64,000 nt of DNA from Bacillus sp. FJAT-49711. Its GTDB lineage: Bacteria; Bacillota; Bacilli; Bacillales; Bacillaceae_C. A program made the translations under genes and the position numbers. The stretch covers positions 496,001 to 560,000 of the forward strand of contig NZ_JAGYPL010000001.1 of the NCBI RefSeq assembly GCF_018343715.1, read 5' to 3'. Every line of letters begins with the position of its first letter. The stretch's first letter is position 1. Positions 56,129 through 64,000 of this stretch are shown here, one piece after another. The notes below the pieces were generated by a model. It saw nothing but the letters and a program-made list of their open reading frames with translations. It had not been told where the DNA came from and did not search any database.

Positions 56129-56833
56129 TTGAAAAAAATATATACATCCTTTCGCGAAGCTATTAGTGATATTGAAGATGGCTCTACACTCATGGTAGGC
56201 GGGTTTGGTCTTTGCGGAATACCCGAAAATCTAATATTGGCACTGAGAGACAGAAACGTTAAAGATTTAACAATCATTTCTAATAATTGTGGAGTCGATG
56301 ATTGGGGACTCGGCTTATTGCTTAAAAACAAACAGATTAAAAAAATGATTGGATCATATGTCGGTGAAAATAAAGAGTTTGAAAGACAAGTTCTTTCAGG
56401 TGAAATTAAAGTAGAACTGATCCCACAAGGAACGTTGGCCGAGAAAATTCGAGCAGGCGGTGCGGGGGTTCCAGCCTTTTACACCCCAGCTGGTGTTGGA
56501 ACAATGATTGCAGAAAATAAAGAAAAACGAGAGTTCAATGGAAAAACATATGTACTCGAGGAGGCGCTTGTTGCTGATTTTAGTATTGTTAGAGCTTGGA
56601 AAGGAGATTCAATGGGAAATCTTGTGTATCGTAAAACGGCGCGTAATTTTAACCCTATAATTGCAACGGCAGGTAAAGTGACAATCGCTGAAGTCGAGCT
56701 GCTATGCAAAACCGGAGAAATTGATCCTAATATGATTCATACTCCAAATGTTTATGTGCAAAGAATGATTCAAGGCGATCAGGAAAAAAGGATTGAAAGA
56801 AAAACAATTATAGGGAAGGGGAATGGAAGGTGA
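56129..56833 (+). CDS. scoA: 3-oxoacid CoA-transferase subunit A
   Basis: A 234-residue subunit with [20 protein letters not shown] near the N-terminus, [14 protein letters not shown], and [16 protein letters not shown]. With ScoB it moves CoA from succinyl-CoA to acetoacetate. I start at TTG 56129, nine bases after AAGGAGG; the ATG at 56120 directly abuts that site. The stop overlaps the scoB start (GTGA). Confidence 0.93.
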   Translation: MKKIYTSFREAISDIEDGSTLMVGGFGLCGIPENLILALRDRNVKDLTIISNNCGVDDWGLGLLLKNKQIKKMIGSYVGENKEFERQVLSGEIKVELIPQGTLAEKIRAGGAGVPAFYTPAGVGTMIAENKEKREFNGKTYVLEEALVADFSIVRAWKGDSMGNLVYRKTARNFNPIIATAGKVTIAEVELLCKTGEIDPNMIHTPNVYVQRMIQGDQEKRIERKTIIGKGNGR

Positions 56834-57492
56834 ACCGGTCGAATATTCGAAATAAAATGGCAAAGCGGGTTGAAAAGGAAATTAAAACTGGATTTTATGT
56901 AAATTTGGGAATTGGCATGCCGACATTAGTTGCCAATTATATATCATCCGAAAAACAAGTTGTCCTTCAATCTGAAAATGGGTTGCTTGGCATTGGTCCT
57001 TATCCCGAAGAAGCTGATTTAGATGCAGATTTAATTAATGCTGGAAAAGAAACTGTTACTGCAATACAAGGAGCAGCCTATTTTGATAGTGCAGAATCTT
57101 TTGCAATGATTCGGGGAGGACATATTAATCTCGCTATATTAGGAGGGATGGAAGTATCAAAGGATGGGGATTTGGCCAATTGGATGATTCCCGGAAAAAT
57201 GATCAAGGGAATGGGGGGAGCGATGGACCTCGTTCACGGCGCCAAAAAGATAATCGTCATGATGGAACATGTGAACAAGGACGGAAAACCAAAAATATTA
57301 AATACTTGCAGCTTGCCACTAACCGGGAAACAAGTAGTAGATCGAATTATTACGGATAGAGCTGTAATGGATGTTACGAATGCGGGACTCGAATTGAAAG
57401 AAGTAGCTAAGGGCTACAGCATAGAGGAGATTATTACTTCAACGGAACCAGATTTAATAGTGGGTAAAAATATTGTATTAGAAGCCTATTAG
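56830..57492 (+). CDS. scoB: 3-oxoacid CoA-transferase subunit B
   Basis: A 220-residue subunit with [16 protein letters not shown] and the active-site Glu in [11 protein letters not shown], then [16 protein letters not shown] and [14 protein letters not shown]. The start is GTG at 56830, in the scoA stop. The pair probably processes acetoacetate from HMG-CoA lyase or from stored polymers. Confidence 0.93.
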   Translation: MNRSNIRNKMAKRVEKEIKTGFYVNLGIGMPTLVANYISSEKQVVLQSENGLLGIGPYPEEADLDADLINAGKETVTAIQGAAYFDSAESFAMIRGGHINLAILGGMEVSKDGDLANWMIPGKMIKGMGGAMDLVHGAKKIIVMMEHVNKDGKPKILNTCSLPLTGKQVVDRIITDRAVMDVTNAGLELKEVAKGYSIEEIITSTEPDLIVGKNIVLEAY

Positions 57493-57499
57493 TTAATAA

Positions 57500-57531
57500 A
57501 TGGCTTGATTTCTCCCATAAAATCAAGCCAT
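57500..57531. terminator. Hairpin between scoB and sinR
   Basis: ATGGCTTGATT (57500-57510) and AATCAAGCCAT (57521-57531) form a perfect 11-base stem between two convergent genes. The T run is weak on both sides. Confidence 0.6.
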
Positions 57532-57549
57532 TGTCTAATTCAAGTTTGT

Positions 57550-57873
57550 TTATTTATTTCCCATTTTCCATTTATTGAATTCTAGAAACTCACGAAATTC
57601 TTCTTTTGATACACCTGAGGACATAGCTTCCCTGACAAGATCTTCCCAATCCGAATCTAAACCGAGGGTTTCTCCTTGTTCATCATGAAGCAATGTATTG
57701 ACGGAAACTCCTAATACTTCGGATACTTTTTCTAAAAAGTGAATCGAAGGGTTCGATTGGATATTTCGCTCAATTGAACTCAAATAAGATTTTGCAACTC
57801 CTGCTTTTTCCGCCAATTCCGATAGAGACATTTTTTTTTGTTTTCGATACTCACGCAAACGTTCGCCAATCAT
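57550..57873 (-). CDS. sinR: SinR-like biofilm and development regulator
   Basis: A 107-residue repressor. The N-terminal HTH contains MIGERLREYRKQKKMSLSEL, VAKSYLSSIERN and PSIHFLEKVSEVLGVSV. After a linker, the C-terminal domain (DSDWEDLVREAMSSGVSKEEFREFLEF) is the SinI/SinR interaction helix pair. SinR represses matrix genes in B. subtilis. I start at the ATG at 57873 after GGAAGG; an ATG four codons upstream has a poorer position. A TATAAT upstream suggests its own promoter. The sinI gene is just upstream. Confidence 0.93.
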   Translation of the reverse strand: MIGERLREYRKQKKMSLSELAEKAGVAKSYLSSIERNIQSNPSIHFLEKVSEVLGVSVNTLLHDEQGETLGLDSDWEDLVREAMSSGVSKEEFREFLEFNKWKMGNK

Positions 57874-57999
57874 GTAAATCTTCACCTTCCTTACAGCAGA
57901 TTATACCATATAACGAAGGTTTGTTTCATATTTAGAACACTCTTGAATAAAATTTTTTTGTCTCTTTGAGAAAAATAGTACTAAAGATAGTTCTTTAAA

Positions 58000-58137
58000 C
58001 TAATGCATATTTCCTTTATGGAAGTTAAAAAACTCTCTAATGTTTTCTGGTTTTATTCCTGCATTAAGTGCAGCTAATATTAACTCCACCCATTCTTCAT
58101 CGAGTTGCTCTTGTTTTACCATAACTGATTTCTGCAT
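58000..58137 (-). CDS. sinI: SinI-like antirepressor, 45 residues
   Basis: The short frame starts MQKSVMVKQEQLDEEWVELI and ends EFFNFHKGNMH. It matches the helical hook of SinI (LDEEWVELI...A...GI.PE.IR.F), which binds and dismantles SinR dimers. SinI of B. subtilis is 57 residues, so this one is shorter at the C-terminus. The ATG at 58137 is preceded by AGGAGGTCACT. It lies 126 bases upstream of sinR in the same orientation. Confidence 0.88.
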   Translation of the reverse strand: MQKSVMVKQEQLDEEWVELILAALNAGIKPENIREFFNFHKGNMH

Positions 58138-58488
58138 AGTGACCTCCTAAAATACGTAGAGTATTTAGGTAACCCAGCTGCCGTAGTGAATAAAAGAAAC
58201 CTTAGGCCTGTGGCTTTGCGTATCTGTCTTTCGATCAGACTTGCCTTTATCTATTATCATTTTATTTGTATTCATGAAACATTATAGACATTACTAAAGT
58301 CACAGTCGCAAAAAAATGTCGATGTCGAAACAATGGAGACTCTTGAAAAAATAGTCATTTATGAGTATGTTTTTGTCGCAGAATAGTATTACAAGTTGGA
58401 AAAGAGAGCAACCCCATTTACATCGCACGAGAATCGCAAATAACATTGTTGAAATAAGCAGAAAAATGGTGAACGATTATATTAAAAT
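58138..58488. promoter_or_regulatory. sinI upstream region with Spo0A boxes
   Basis: TGTCGAA at 58323-58329 is an exact Spo0A box, directly overlapped by TGTCGAT at 58317-58323. They lie about 190 bases upstream of sinI, which is activated by phosphorylated Spo0A in B. subtilis. The rest of the 350 bases is AT-rich with no gene. Confidence 0.55.
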
Positions 58489-59415
58489 TTAGATATGCTC
58501 TGTATAGTTGTTTTCTTTCGTTATCATTTCTAAATATCCGAGTTCTTCCCTTGTCAGTGAAGGTGAATTCACTGCCCTAACATTATCAAGTAATTGTTCT
58601 ACAGAACTGGCACCCGTAACAACCGAGGCAACAGACTTATGAGCTAAGTTAAATTGAAGGGCAACCTCATTAAGAGAACGAGAATGAGGGAAAAGTTTCG
58701 CTTTTATACTTTCTATTAATTCCTTTATTTCTTCAGATGAATAATCGAGATAGGCCTTAATTTTAAAGTCATCTGTATCAATCGCTTCAAGTGTTTTATC
58801 GCTTAAAATGCCTCTTGCAACTGAGCCCCTTGTCACGACACTAATATTATTTTTCTCTAAGAGTGGCATGACTCCTTCCGGACGCCTGTCCAATAAACTA
58901 TATTGCATCATATTACTTATAATGGATGAATCTTTAACATATTTACGGATAACATTAGGCCGAATAGAAGAAATACCATAATAACGGATGAATCCTTCTT
59001 CTTTTAATTCCTCAAAAGCTTCAATTGTTTCATCGATTGGATCGTCGATTGTCCCTCCATGCAGCTGATATAAATCAATATATTCCGTTTTAAGTCTGCG
59101 AAGGCTATCTTTCACTGCTTCTTTTATATAAGTTTTTGAAGGATCCCAACTCCATCCATCCTTATGCTCATTCCAGCGATTTCCAACCTTTGTAGCGATG
59201 ATAACATCTTCTCTTCTACTAGATAGTGTGTTTCCCACAATTTCCTCATTCATTCCTCGATCATATAAGTCGGCCGTATCAAAATAATTAATTCCGGCTT
59301 CTAGCGCCGTTTCAATTATTTTTTGTGCTGTATTTACCTCAGTTCCAATTGACATACAACCAAGTCCTATTTTGGAAACTCGTAAATCAGAATTTCCCAA
59401 TTGTCGTTTTTCCAT
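58489..59415 (-). CDS. yqkF: Aldo/keto reductase
   Basis: A 308-residue AKR barrel with KRQLGNSDLRVSKIGLGCM, the catalytic Asp and Tyr in YFDTADLYDRG, Lys in IIATKVGN and His in LYQLHGG. The C-terminal NADPH region has VTGASSVEQLLDN. It is of the YqkF type with unknown substrate. The ATG at 59415 is divergent from nudF. Confidence 0.92.
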   Translation of the reverse strand: MEKRQLGNSDLRVSKIGLGCMSIGTEVNTAQKIIETALEAGINYFDTADLYDRGMNEEIVGNTLSSRREDVIIATKVGNRWNEHKDGWSWDPSKTYIKEAVKDSLRRLKTEYIDLYQLHGGTIDDPIDETIEAFEELKEEGFIRYYGISSIRPNVIRKYVKDSSIISNMMQYSLLDRRPEGVMPLLEKNNISVVTRGSVARGILSDKTLEAIDTDDFKIKAYLDYSSEEIKELIESIKAKLFPHSRSLNEVALQFNLAHKSVASVVTGASSVEQLLDNVRAVNSPSLTREELGYLEMITKENNYTEHI

Positions 59416-59537
59416 ATTCTAAAGTCACCTTCCATTCTTTTCTTCATTTTACTGGAAAGTCGCTCAGTATAACAAAATTAATGTTCTGATTGCTTTATGT
59501 TATGATTGGAAAAGCGAATAAGAAGGAGCGACAGATC

Positions 59538-60095
59538 ATGAAAAAGTTTGAAGAAAAAACGATACAGAGCAATGAAATATTTAATGGGAAAATAATTAGT
59601 TTGCAAGTAGATGACGTAGAGCTTCCTGATGGAAAAATGGCAAAAAGGGAAATTGTAAAGCATCCCGGAGCTGTTGCAGTTATCGCTTTAACTGATCAAA
59701 ATAAAATCGTGATGGTCGAACAGTACCGAAAACCATTGGAACGATCCTTACTTGAAATCCCAGCGGGGAAGCTTGAATATGGGGAAGAACCTCTCGTGAC
59801 AGCTGAGCGTGAACTTGAAGAAGAAACAGGCTATGCAGCAGGTAAGATGGAACATTTAACATCATTTTACACTTCTCCAGGATTTGCGGATGAGCTAATT
59901 CATCTATATATTGCCAAAGATTTAAAAAAGATCGACAATCCGAAAATTGGTGATGAGGATGAGTTTGTAGAGCTTTATGAAATAACGCTAGAAGAAGCGC
60001 TTCAATTCGTCCTCGATAAGAGAATATATGATGCTAAAACCGCATATGCAGTTCTTTATTTACAACTGAGAATGGCGATGAAACCACATGAATGA
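59538..60095 (+). CDS. nudF: ADP-ribose pyrophosphatase (Nudix)
   Basis: A 185-residue Nudix hydrolase that cleaves ADP-ribose to AMP and ribose 5-phosphate. The Nudix box is a perfect 23-residue match running from GKLEYGEEPLV to RELEEETGY. I start at the ATG at 59538, nine bases after AAGGAG. It overlaps the endonuclease Q gene by eight bases. Confidence 0.95.
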   Translation: MKKFEEKTIQSNEIFNGKIISLQVDDVELPDGKMAKREIVKHPGAVAVIALTDQNKIVMVEQYRKPLERSLLEIPAGKLEYGEEPLVTAERELEEETGYAAGKMEHLTSFYTSPGFADELIHLYIAKDLKKIDNPKIGDEDEFVELYEITLEEALQFVLDKRIYDAKTAYAVLYLQLRMAMKPHE

Positions 60096-61251
60096 ATTTT
60101 TTTCCGACTTGCATATTCATATCGGCAGAACTTTAACAGGTAAGCCTGTTAAAATTACAGCGAGTAAAAATCTCACTCTGACCAATATATTAAAAGCCGC
60201 GAAATTTCCAAAAGGCCTAGATATCGTTGGCGTAATCGATTGCCATTCACCTGAAGTCATTCTTGAAATGGAAAATTTATTAGAAGCAGGAAAACTCATT
60301 GAATTGGTAGATGGGGGCTTTGAATATGAAAATGGTGTGGTTCTTATTCCCGGGACGGAAATAGAAATTAATGATCGTCATTGTAAAGGGCCAATTCATG
60401 TTCTCGCATACTTTCCATCAATGCCCGCGCTTAAGGAATTTTCAAATTGGCTTTCTGAAAGAGTGACTAATATTCAGCTAAGCACTCAAAGAATTTATGA
60501 AGAAGCAAGAGTAGTACAGGAAAAAGTCAAATCCCTTAATGGGTTATTTATTCCCGCCCATGTGTTTACTCCTTTTAAAAGTCTATATGGGAAAGGCGTC
60601 GAAAAATCATTAACGGAAGTTTTCGATTCAGCTTTTATTGATGCTATTGAATTAGGTCTAAGTTCCGATACGAACATGGCTGATCAGCTTTCTGAATTAC
60701 ACAGCTATGGATTTTTGACAAATTCCGACGCTCACTCCCTAGCGAAAATAGCGAGAGAGTATCAAATGCTTGAACTGGAAGAGCCTACTTTTAAGGCACT
60801 TGCACAATCTTTTAAAAATATTGATGGTAATACGATTAAAGCAAATTATGGGTTGAATCCTTTATTAGGAAAATATTACCGAACAACTTGTGCAAATTGT
60901 TTTATACCAAAGCAAGGGGCAGTTTGCCCAAATTGCGGTTCACAAAAGTTTACAAGAGGAGTATTTGAACGGATTACTCAGTTGGCGGATGCAGAAGTTA
61001 AACCTAAAAGGCCACCGTATATTCACCAAGTGCCTTTAGAATTTATTCCCGGCCTTGGCCCAAAAGCGATGGAAAACCTCCTGAATCATTTTGGGACCGA
61101 GATGAATATTTTGCACCGAGTTAATAAATCAGAGCTTAAAGGCGTTGTTAAAAAAGAGCTTGCCGAAATGATCTTTCAAGCTCGAATGGGGAAATTACAG
61201 GTTGCTGCTGGCGGAGGCGGAAAATATGGCAGGATTCAAAAATTTGATTAA
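60088..61251 (+). CDS. yqxK: Endonuclease Q-type DNA repair enzyme
   Basis: A 387-residue protein with an N-terminal PHP-type metallohydrolase domain (FFSDLHIHIG, GVIDCHSPEV, PAHVFTPFKS, LTNSDAHSL), a zinc ribbon CANCFIPK...CPNCGS near residues 270-290, and a C-terminal helix-hairpin-helix part (FIPGLGPKAMENLL). This is the layout of endonuclease Q, which cuts DNA 5' to deaminated bases and is rare in bacteria. B. subtilis YqxK is the relative. It is coupled to nudF. Confidence 0.87.
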   Translation: MNEFFSDLHIHIGRTLTGKPVKITASKNLTLTNILKAAKFPKGLDIVGVIDCHSPEVILEMENLLEAGKLIELVDGGFEYENGVVLIPGTEIEINDRHCKGPIHVLAYFPSMPALKEFSNWLSERVTNIQLSTQRIYEEARVVQEKVKSLNGLFIPAHVFTPFKSLYGKGVEKSLTEVFDSAFIDAIELGLSSDTNMADQLSELHSYGFLTNSDAHSLAKIAREYQMLELEEPTFKALAQSFKNIDGNTIKANYGLNPLLGKYYRTTCANCFIPKQGAVCPNCGSQKFTRGVFERITQLADAEVKPKRPPYIHQVPLEFIPGLGPKAMENLLNHFGTEMNILHRVNKSELKGVVKKELAEMIFQARMGKLQVAAGGGGKYGRIQKFD

Positions 61252-61572
61252 CTTTTTTGTGATATAGCCGAGAACACTTGTGATTTCAATCATGAGATGA
61301 ATCGGCTTCGAATCGGGCGTGACTTCATGTCATGTTAACGATTCGACATATGCCAAAATACAGATTGCATATAGACCCTGGATAATCGTAACTTAATCAC
61401 AAAAAGGTGCTAACATTTGGTACATTGATATTTAAAGAGTTCCCTGAGTTAAAAGGGACACTCTGGGGTGGTCATCTCTGGAACCCTTCTTATTTTGTCG
61501 CAACCGCAAGCGAACAGACAGAGACCCCGATTCGGAAATACATTCAAAATCAGAAGGGGAGGTGAGCATCCT

Positions 61573-62744
61573 TTGATCGTGAACAGGGCCTATAAGTTCA
61601 GAATCTATCCCACTAAAACACAAGAAGTCCTAATCGCCAAAACCCTCGGTTGTTGCCGTTTTGTTTACAATTATTTTGTAGGAAAACAAAAAGGGAAAGA
61701 TGCCTATTGGCATATGGTTTCGGAAATGGTTCAAAACGGACAACTCCCTAGGAACAACTGGAAAGGGGAATTCTTCCACAAAAACAAGTCGATTAAAGCT
61801 CTTCCAGAGTTGAAGAAACACTATCCATTCTTGAAAGAAATAGACAGCATCGCTCTGCAAAAATCGGTTGAAATCGTCCATGAAGCCTATAGAAGATATT
61901 ACAAAAAGCAAAATGATGAGCCTCGCTTTAAGTCAAAAAGAAATCCCGTTCAATCCTACACAACGAAATATGTAAATGGAAATATTGCCGTGCTGGGCAA
62001 ACATATAAAACTCCCAAAACTGGGACTTGTACGCTTTGCGAAAAGTCGAGAAGTTCATGGGCGAATGATCAATGCCACCATTCGACGAAACCCTGCTGGT
62101 AAATATTTTGTTTCCATTCTTGTTGAAGTGGATATACAGCCCCTACCCAAAACAGGTTCATCCATAGGGGTCGATGTTGGATTAAAAGATTTTGCCACTC
62201 TACAGATGGAACCGTATACAAAAATCCAACGTTTTTTCGCGCGTTAGAGGAAAAGTTAGCCAACGCCCAACGCGTCCTATCCAGGCGACAAGCAGGCTCC
62301 TCCAATTGGCATAAACAACGAGTGAAAGTCGCCAAGATCCATGAAAAAATCACGAATTCACGGCAGGATAGGCTGAATAAAATCTCCACCCATCTTGTCA
62401 AAAACCACGACTTGATTGGGATGGAAGATTTAGCTGTAAAAAAGATGCTTAAAAATGTCCATCTTGCAAAGGCAATCAGTGAAGTATCGTGGTCACAATT
62501 CAGAACGATGTTGGAATATAAAGCAAAATGGTACGGAAAACAAGTCGTCCTTGTTGCAAGGAATTTTGCTTCCAGTCAACTTTGTTCTCATTGTGGTCAT
62601 AAACATAAAGCCGTTAAGGATCTTGCGTTGCGTGAGTGGACTTGCCCATCATGCGAACGCCTTCATCAACGTGATCTTAACGCAAGTATCAATCTTCGCA
62701 ATGAAGCATTGCGATTAACCGCAGGAACTGTGGAGATAGCCTAA
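61573..62744 (+). pseudogene. tnpB: TnpB RNA-guided nuclease, frameshifted
   Basis: The first frame starts at TTG 61573 (IVNRAYKFRIYPTKTQE) after GGGGAGGTGA, runs through an OB-like and helical part, and reaches the RuvC motif GVDVGLKDFA. At about 62203 one base appears to be missing: the next residues (DGTVYKNPTFFRALEEKL) continue in another frame from 62205 to 62744. The second part has the catalytic Glu (GMEDLAVKK), the zinc ribbon CSHCGH...CPSC and the final Asp in HQRDLNASINL. All catalytic residues remain in the two halves. A sequencing error is possible. Confidence 0.85.
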
Positions 62745-62808
62745 TCCATTAGAAACCAATGGGTTTCTGTACTTAGGAATCTTACGGCTTTAGCCGTGAG
62801 AGGTTCAA
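62650..62808 (+). ncRNA. Probable omega RNA (reRNA) scaffold at the TnpB 3' end
   Basis: TnpB elements make a guide RNA from the tnpB 3' end and the right element end. Here the segment ends with two hairpins (CCCATTGG-like around 62752-62770, and ACGGCTTTAGCCGT at 62784-62797) followed by GAGAGGTTCAA. The bases just after 62808 would form the guide. This is inferred from family knowledge and position. Confidence 0.5.
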
Positions 62809-62820
62809 AAGGTAGTTGTT

Positions 62821-62850
62821 GACATACTAACTGCTCGTCCATCATATAAT
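62821..62850 (+). promoter_or_regulatory. Candidate sigma-E promoter of spoIIM
   Basis: GACATACT at 62821 and CATATAAT at 62843-62850 fit the sigma-E pattern (ATA...CATAnnnT) with about 14 bases between. spoIIM is expressed under sigma-E in B. subtilis. The TnpB element ends only about 12 bases upstream. Confidence 0.45.
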
Positions 62851-62881
62851 GTACCATTCGCGGGACAGGAGGAGCAAAAAT

Positions 62882-63529
62882 ATGCGCAATAGACTTTCTA
62901 CTAATATTATTAGTCGTCATTTTCAAGAACATTCTTCCATCTACACGTTCATCATGGTTTTATTTTTAATGGGGGTAATATTTGGTTCCATTTTTGTAAA
63001 CAGTTTATCCCCTCATCAAAAAGAAGATCTCTTCTATTACTTAAATCAGTTTTTTGGGCAAGTAGGGGAGGGGAAGACGGTTCCTCCGGAGGAGTTATTA
63101 AAATTAAGCTTCTGGCATAATGTAAAATTTGCCGGTCTCATATGGATATTGGGAATTTCCATCATTGGTTTTCCGCTAATTTTTATTTTATTATTCATAA
63201 AAGGTATCGTTGTAGGATTTTCTGTTGGATTTCTTGTGAATCAAATGGGGTGGAACGGTCTGTTGCTGGCTTTTGTTTCTCTACTTCCACAAAACTTATT
63301 GATCATTCCTATTTTTATTTTTATTTCTGTTTGTTCAATTGCCCTTTCAATGAAATTAATAAAGAAAATTTTTATTAGGCAATCCCTTCCTTTTCATCTT
63401 ATGCCAGTTTTTACAAGGTACTTTTTGTCTTATATTGGCGCAGTTGCCATCATTACAATAGCTGCAAGCTTGGAGGCATATGTTTCACCGATGCTGATGA
63501 GATCTATCATCGTTAATATTACAAACTAA
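62882..63529 (+). CDS. spoIIM: Stage II sporulation protein M
   Basis: A 215-residue polytopic membrane protein with about five membrane segments and the family motifs VIFGSIFVNSLS, SFWHNVKFAGLIWILGIS, FIKGIVVGFSVGFLVNQMG and LLPQNLLIIP. SpoIIM works with SpoIID and SpoIIP in septal thinning and engulfment. I start at the ATG at 62882 after CAGGAGGAGC. It precedes fur, as in B. subtilis. Confidence 0.95.
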   Translation: MRNRLSTNIISRHFQEHSSIYTFIMVLFLMGVIFGSIFVNSLSPHQKEDLFYYLNQFFGQVGEGKTVPPEELLKLSFWHNVKFAGLIWILGISIIGFPLIFILLFIKGIVVGFSVGFLVNQMGWNGLLLAFVSLLPQNLLIIPIFIFISVCSIALSMKLIKKIFIRQSLPFHLMPVFTRYFLSYIGAVAIITIAASLEAYVSPMLMRSIIVNITN

Positions 63530-63575
63530 TATTTATAAAACATTTAATTGCTTCGTTATTTATAGTCATTTTAGT

Positions 63576-63603
63576 TTGATTATAACTTCCCTTCTGCTAT
63601 AAT
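63576..63603 (+). promoter_or_regulatory. Promoter of fur
   Basis: TTGATT at 63576-63581 and TATAAT at 63598-63603 are separated by 16 bases, with TG one base before the -10. The AT-rich dyad around TTTGATTATAAC might be a PerR or Fur site, but the match is weak. Confidence 0.6.
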
Positions 63604-63635
63604 ATAGTGGATAGTGGCGAGGGAGGATACATAGT

Positions 63636-64000
63636 ATGGAAAGTCGTATTGATCGCATAAAAAAACAGCTGCATTCTGCAAGCTATAAGCTTACTCCCCA
63701 GCGTGAAGCCACGGTTCGGGTGTTGCTTGAACATGAAGAAGATCATTTAAGTGCAGAAGATGTTTACCTGCTAGTTAAAGAGAAGGCGCCAGAAATTGGA
63801 CTTGCGACAGTATATCGAACATTAGAACTTTTAACAGAATTAAAAGTAGTGGATAAAATTAACTTTGGCGACGGTGTTTCTCGTTATGACCTGCGGAAAG
63901 AAGGCGCGGCCCATTTTCATCACCATTTAGTCTGCATCGAATGTGGCGCGGTGGATGAAATACAAGATGACCTGTTAGGTGACGTCGAGAAAATTGTTGA
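63636..64000 (+). CDS. fur: Ferric uptake regulator Fur, 5' part
   Basis: The gene runs off the right edge; 121 residues are visible. The winged helix includes KLTPQREATVRVLLEHE and GLATVYRTLELLTEL. The metal-binding region has HFHHHLVCIECGAVDEIQ, with the first Cys pair of the structural zinc site. The ATG at 63636 follows GGGAGG by nine bases. Fur represses iron-uptake genes. The order spoIIM-fur supports Fur rather than PerR or Zur. Confidence 0.95.
   Translation, partial: MESRIDRIKKQLHSASYKLTPQREATVRVLLEHEEDHLSAEDVYLLVKEKAPEIGLATVYRTLELLTELKVVDKINFGDGVSRYDLRKEGAAHFHHHLVCIECGAVDEIQDDLLGDVEKIV

Larger units (their letters stand above)
61431..62808 (+). mobile_element. IS605-type TnpB-only element
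   Basis: Left end: TTTAAAGAGTTCCCTGAG, with a hairpin TCCCT/AGGGA near 61442-61459. Right end: a hairpin at 62754-62768 and CTTACGGCTTTAGCCGTGAG, then AGGTTCAA. These fit the subterminal structures of IS200/IS605 elements. No TnpA is present, so it cannot move on its own. It lies between yqxK and the spoIIM promoter. The exact ends are estimates. Confidence 0.7.

Noticed and set aside
62205-62744. Two separate genes in place of one tnpB
   Set aside because: The two frames join into one continuous TnpB with catalytic residues in the right order, so a frameshift explains them better.
63560-63600. A PerR or Fur box in front of fur
   Set aside because: Only a partial match to the consensus; not enough for a separate feature.

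Overview
The window is a contiguous piece of chromosome from a low-GC, endospore-forming member of the Bacillaceae. The evidence is the gene content and order: the spoIIIA operon, accBC-yqhY-nusB-folD-xseAB-ispA-dxs-tlyA-argR-recN-spoIVB-spo0A, a bkd cluster, yqjE/polIV/zwf/rnz/namA/proI, and spoIIM-fur, as in Bacillus subtilis but with many local changes. An OLE RNA with its partner membrane protein is present, a combination best known from extremophilic or anaerobic Firmicutes. I cannot name the species.

Layout. 1-4070: distal spoIIIA operon (AB partial to AH). 4150-5600: an IS110-type insertion sequence on the minus strand with a structured non-coding leader. 5840-11.7 kb: fatty-acid (accB, accC), Asp23-family, nusB, folD and exonuclease VII genes. 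11.7-18.3 kb: isoprenoid genes ispA and dxs flanking a lipoprotein, OLE RNA and oapA, then tlyA and argR. 18.3-22.4 kb: recN, spoIVB, spo0A. 22.5-23.2 kb: a GC-rich repeat island. 23.3-30.5 kb: glycerophosphodiesterase, a DUF2627 protein, and bcd-lpdV-bkdAA-bkdAB-bkdB. 30.5-38.9 kb: methylmalonyl-CoA mutase subunits, MeaB, bacilliredoxin, an L,D-transpeptidase, a Prli42 miniprotein, methylmalonyl-CoA epimerase and a biotin-dependent carboxyltransferase. 39.4-48.2 kb: peptidase, lone CheW, DNA polymerase IV, YueI, zwf, rnz, namA and T-box-controlled proI. 48.5-52.3 kb: yqjP, yqjQ and a LexA-boxed UvrX/YolD pair. 52.3-57.5 kb: two Fe-S proteins, HMG-CoA lyase, telA/xpaC, scoAB. 57.5-64 kb: sinR/sinI, an aldo-keto reductase, nudF-endoQ, a frameshifted TnpB element, spoIIM and the start of fur.

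How the genes work together. Three themes dominate. (1) Sporulation: the SpoIIIA channel, the SpoIVB signalling protease, Spo0A, SinI/SinR and SpoIIM. (2) Branched-chain amino-acid breakdown: Bcd and the Bkd complex make acyl-CoAs; the carboxyltransferase, epimerase, mutase and MeaB convert propionyl-CoA to succinyl-CoA; HMG-CoA lyase and ScoAB handle the leucine end. (3) DNA maintenance: RecN, exonuclease VII, two Y-family polymerases, and NudF with endonuclease Q. Intergenic space holds several families of GC-rich repeats, one of which lies between accB and accC.
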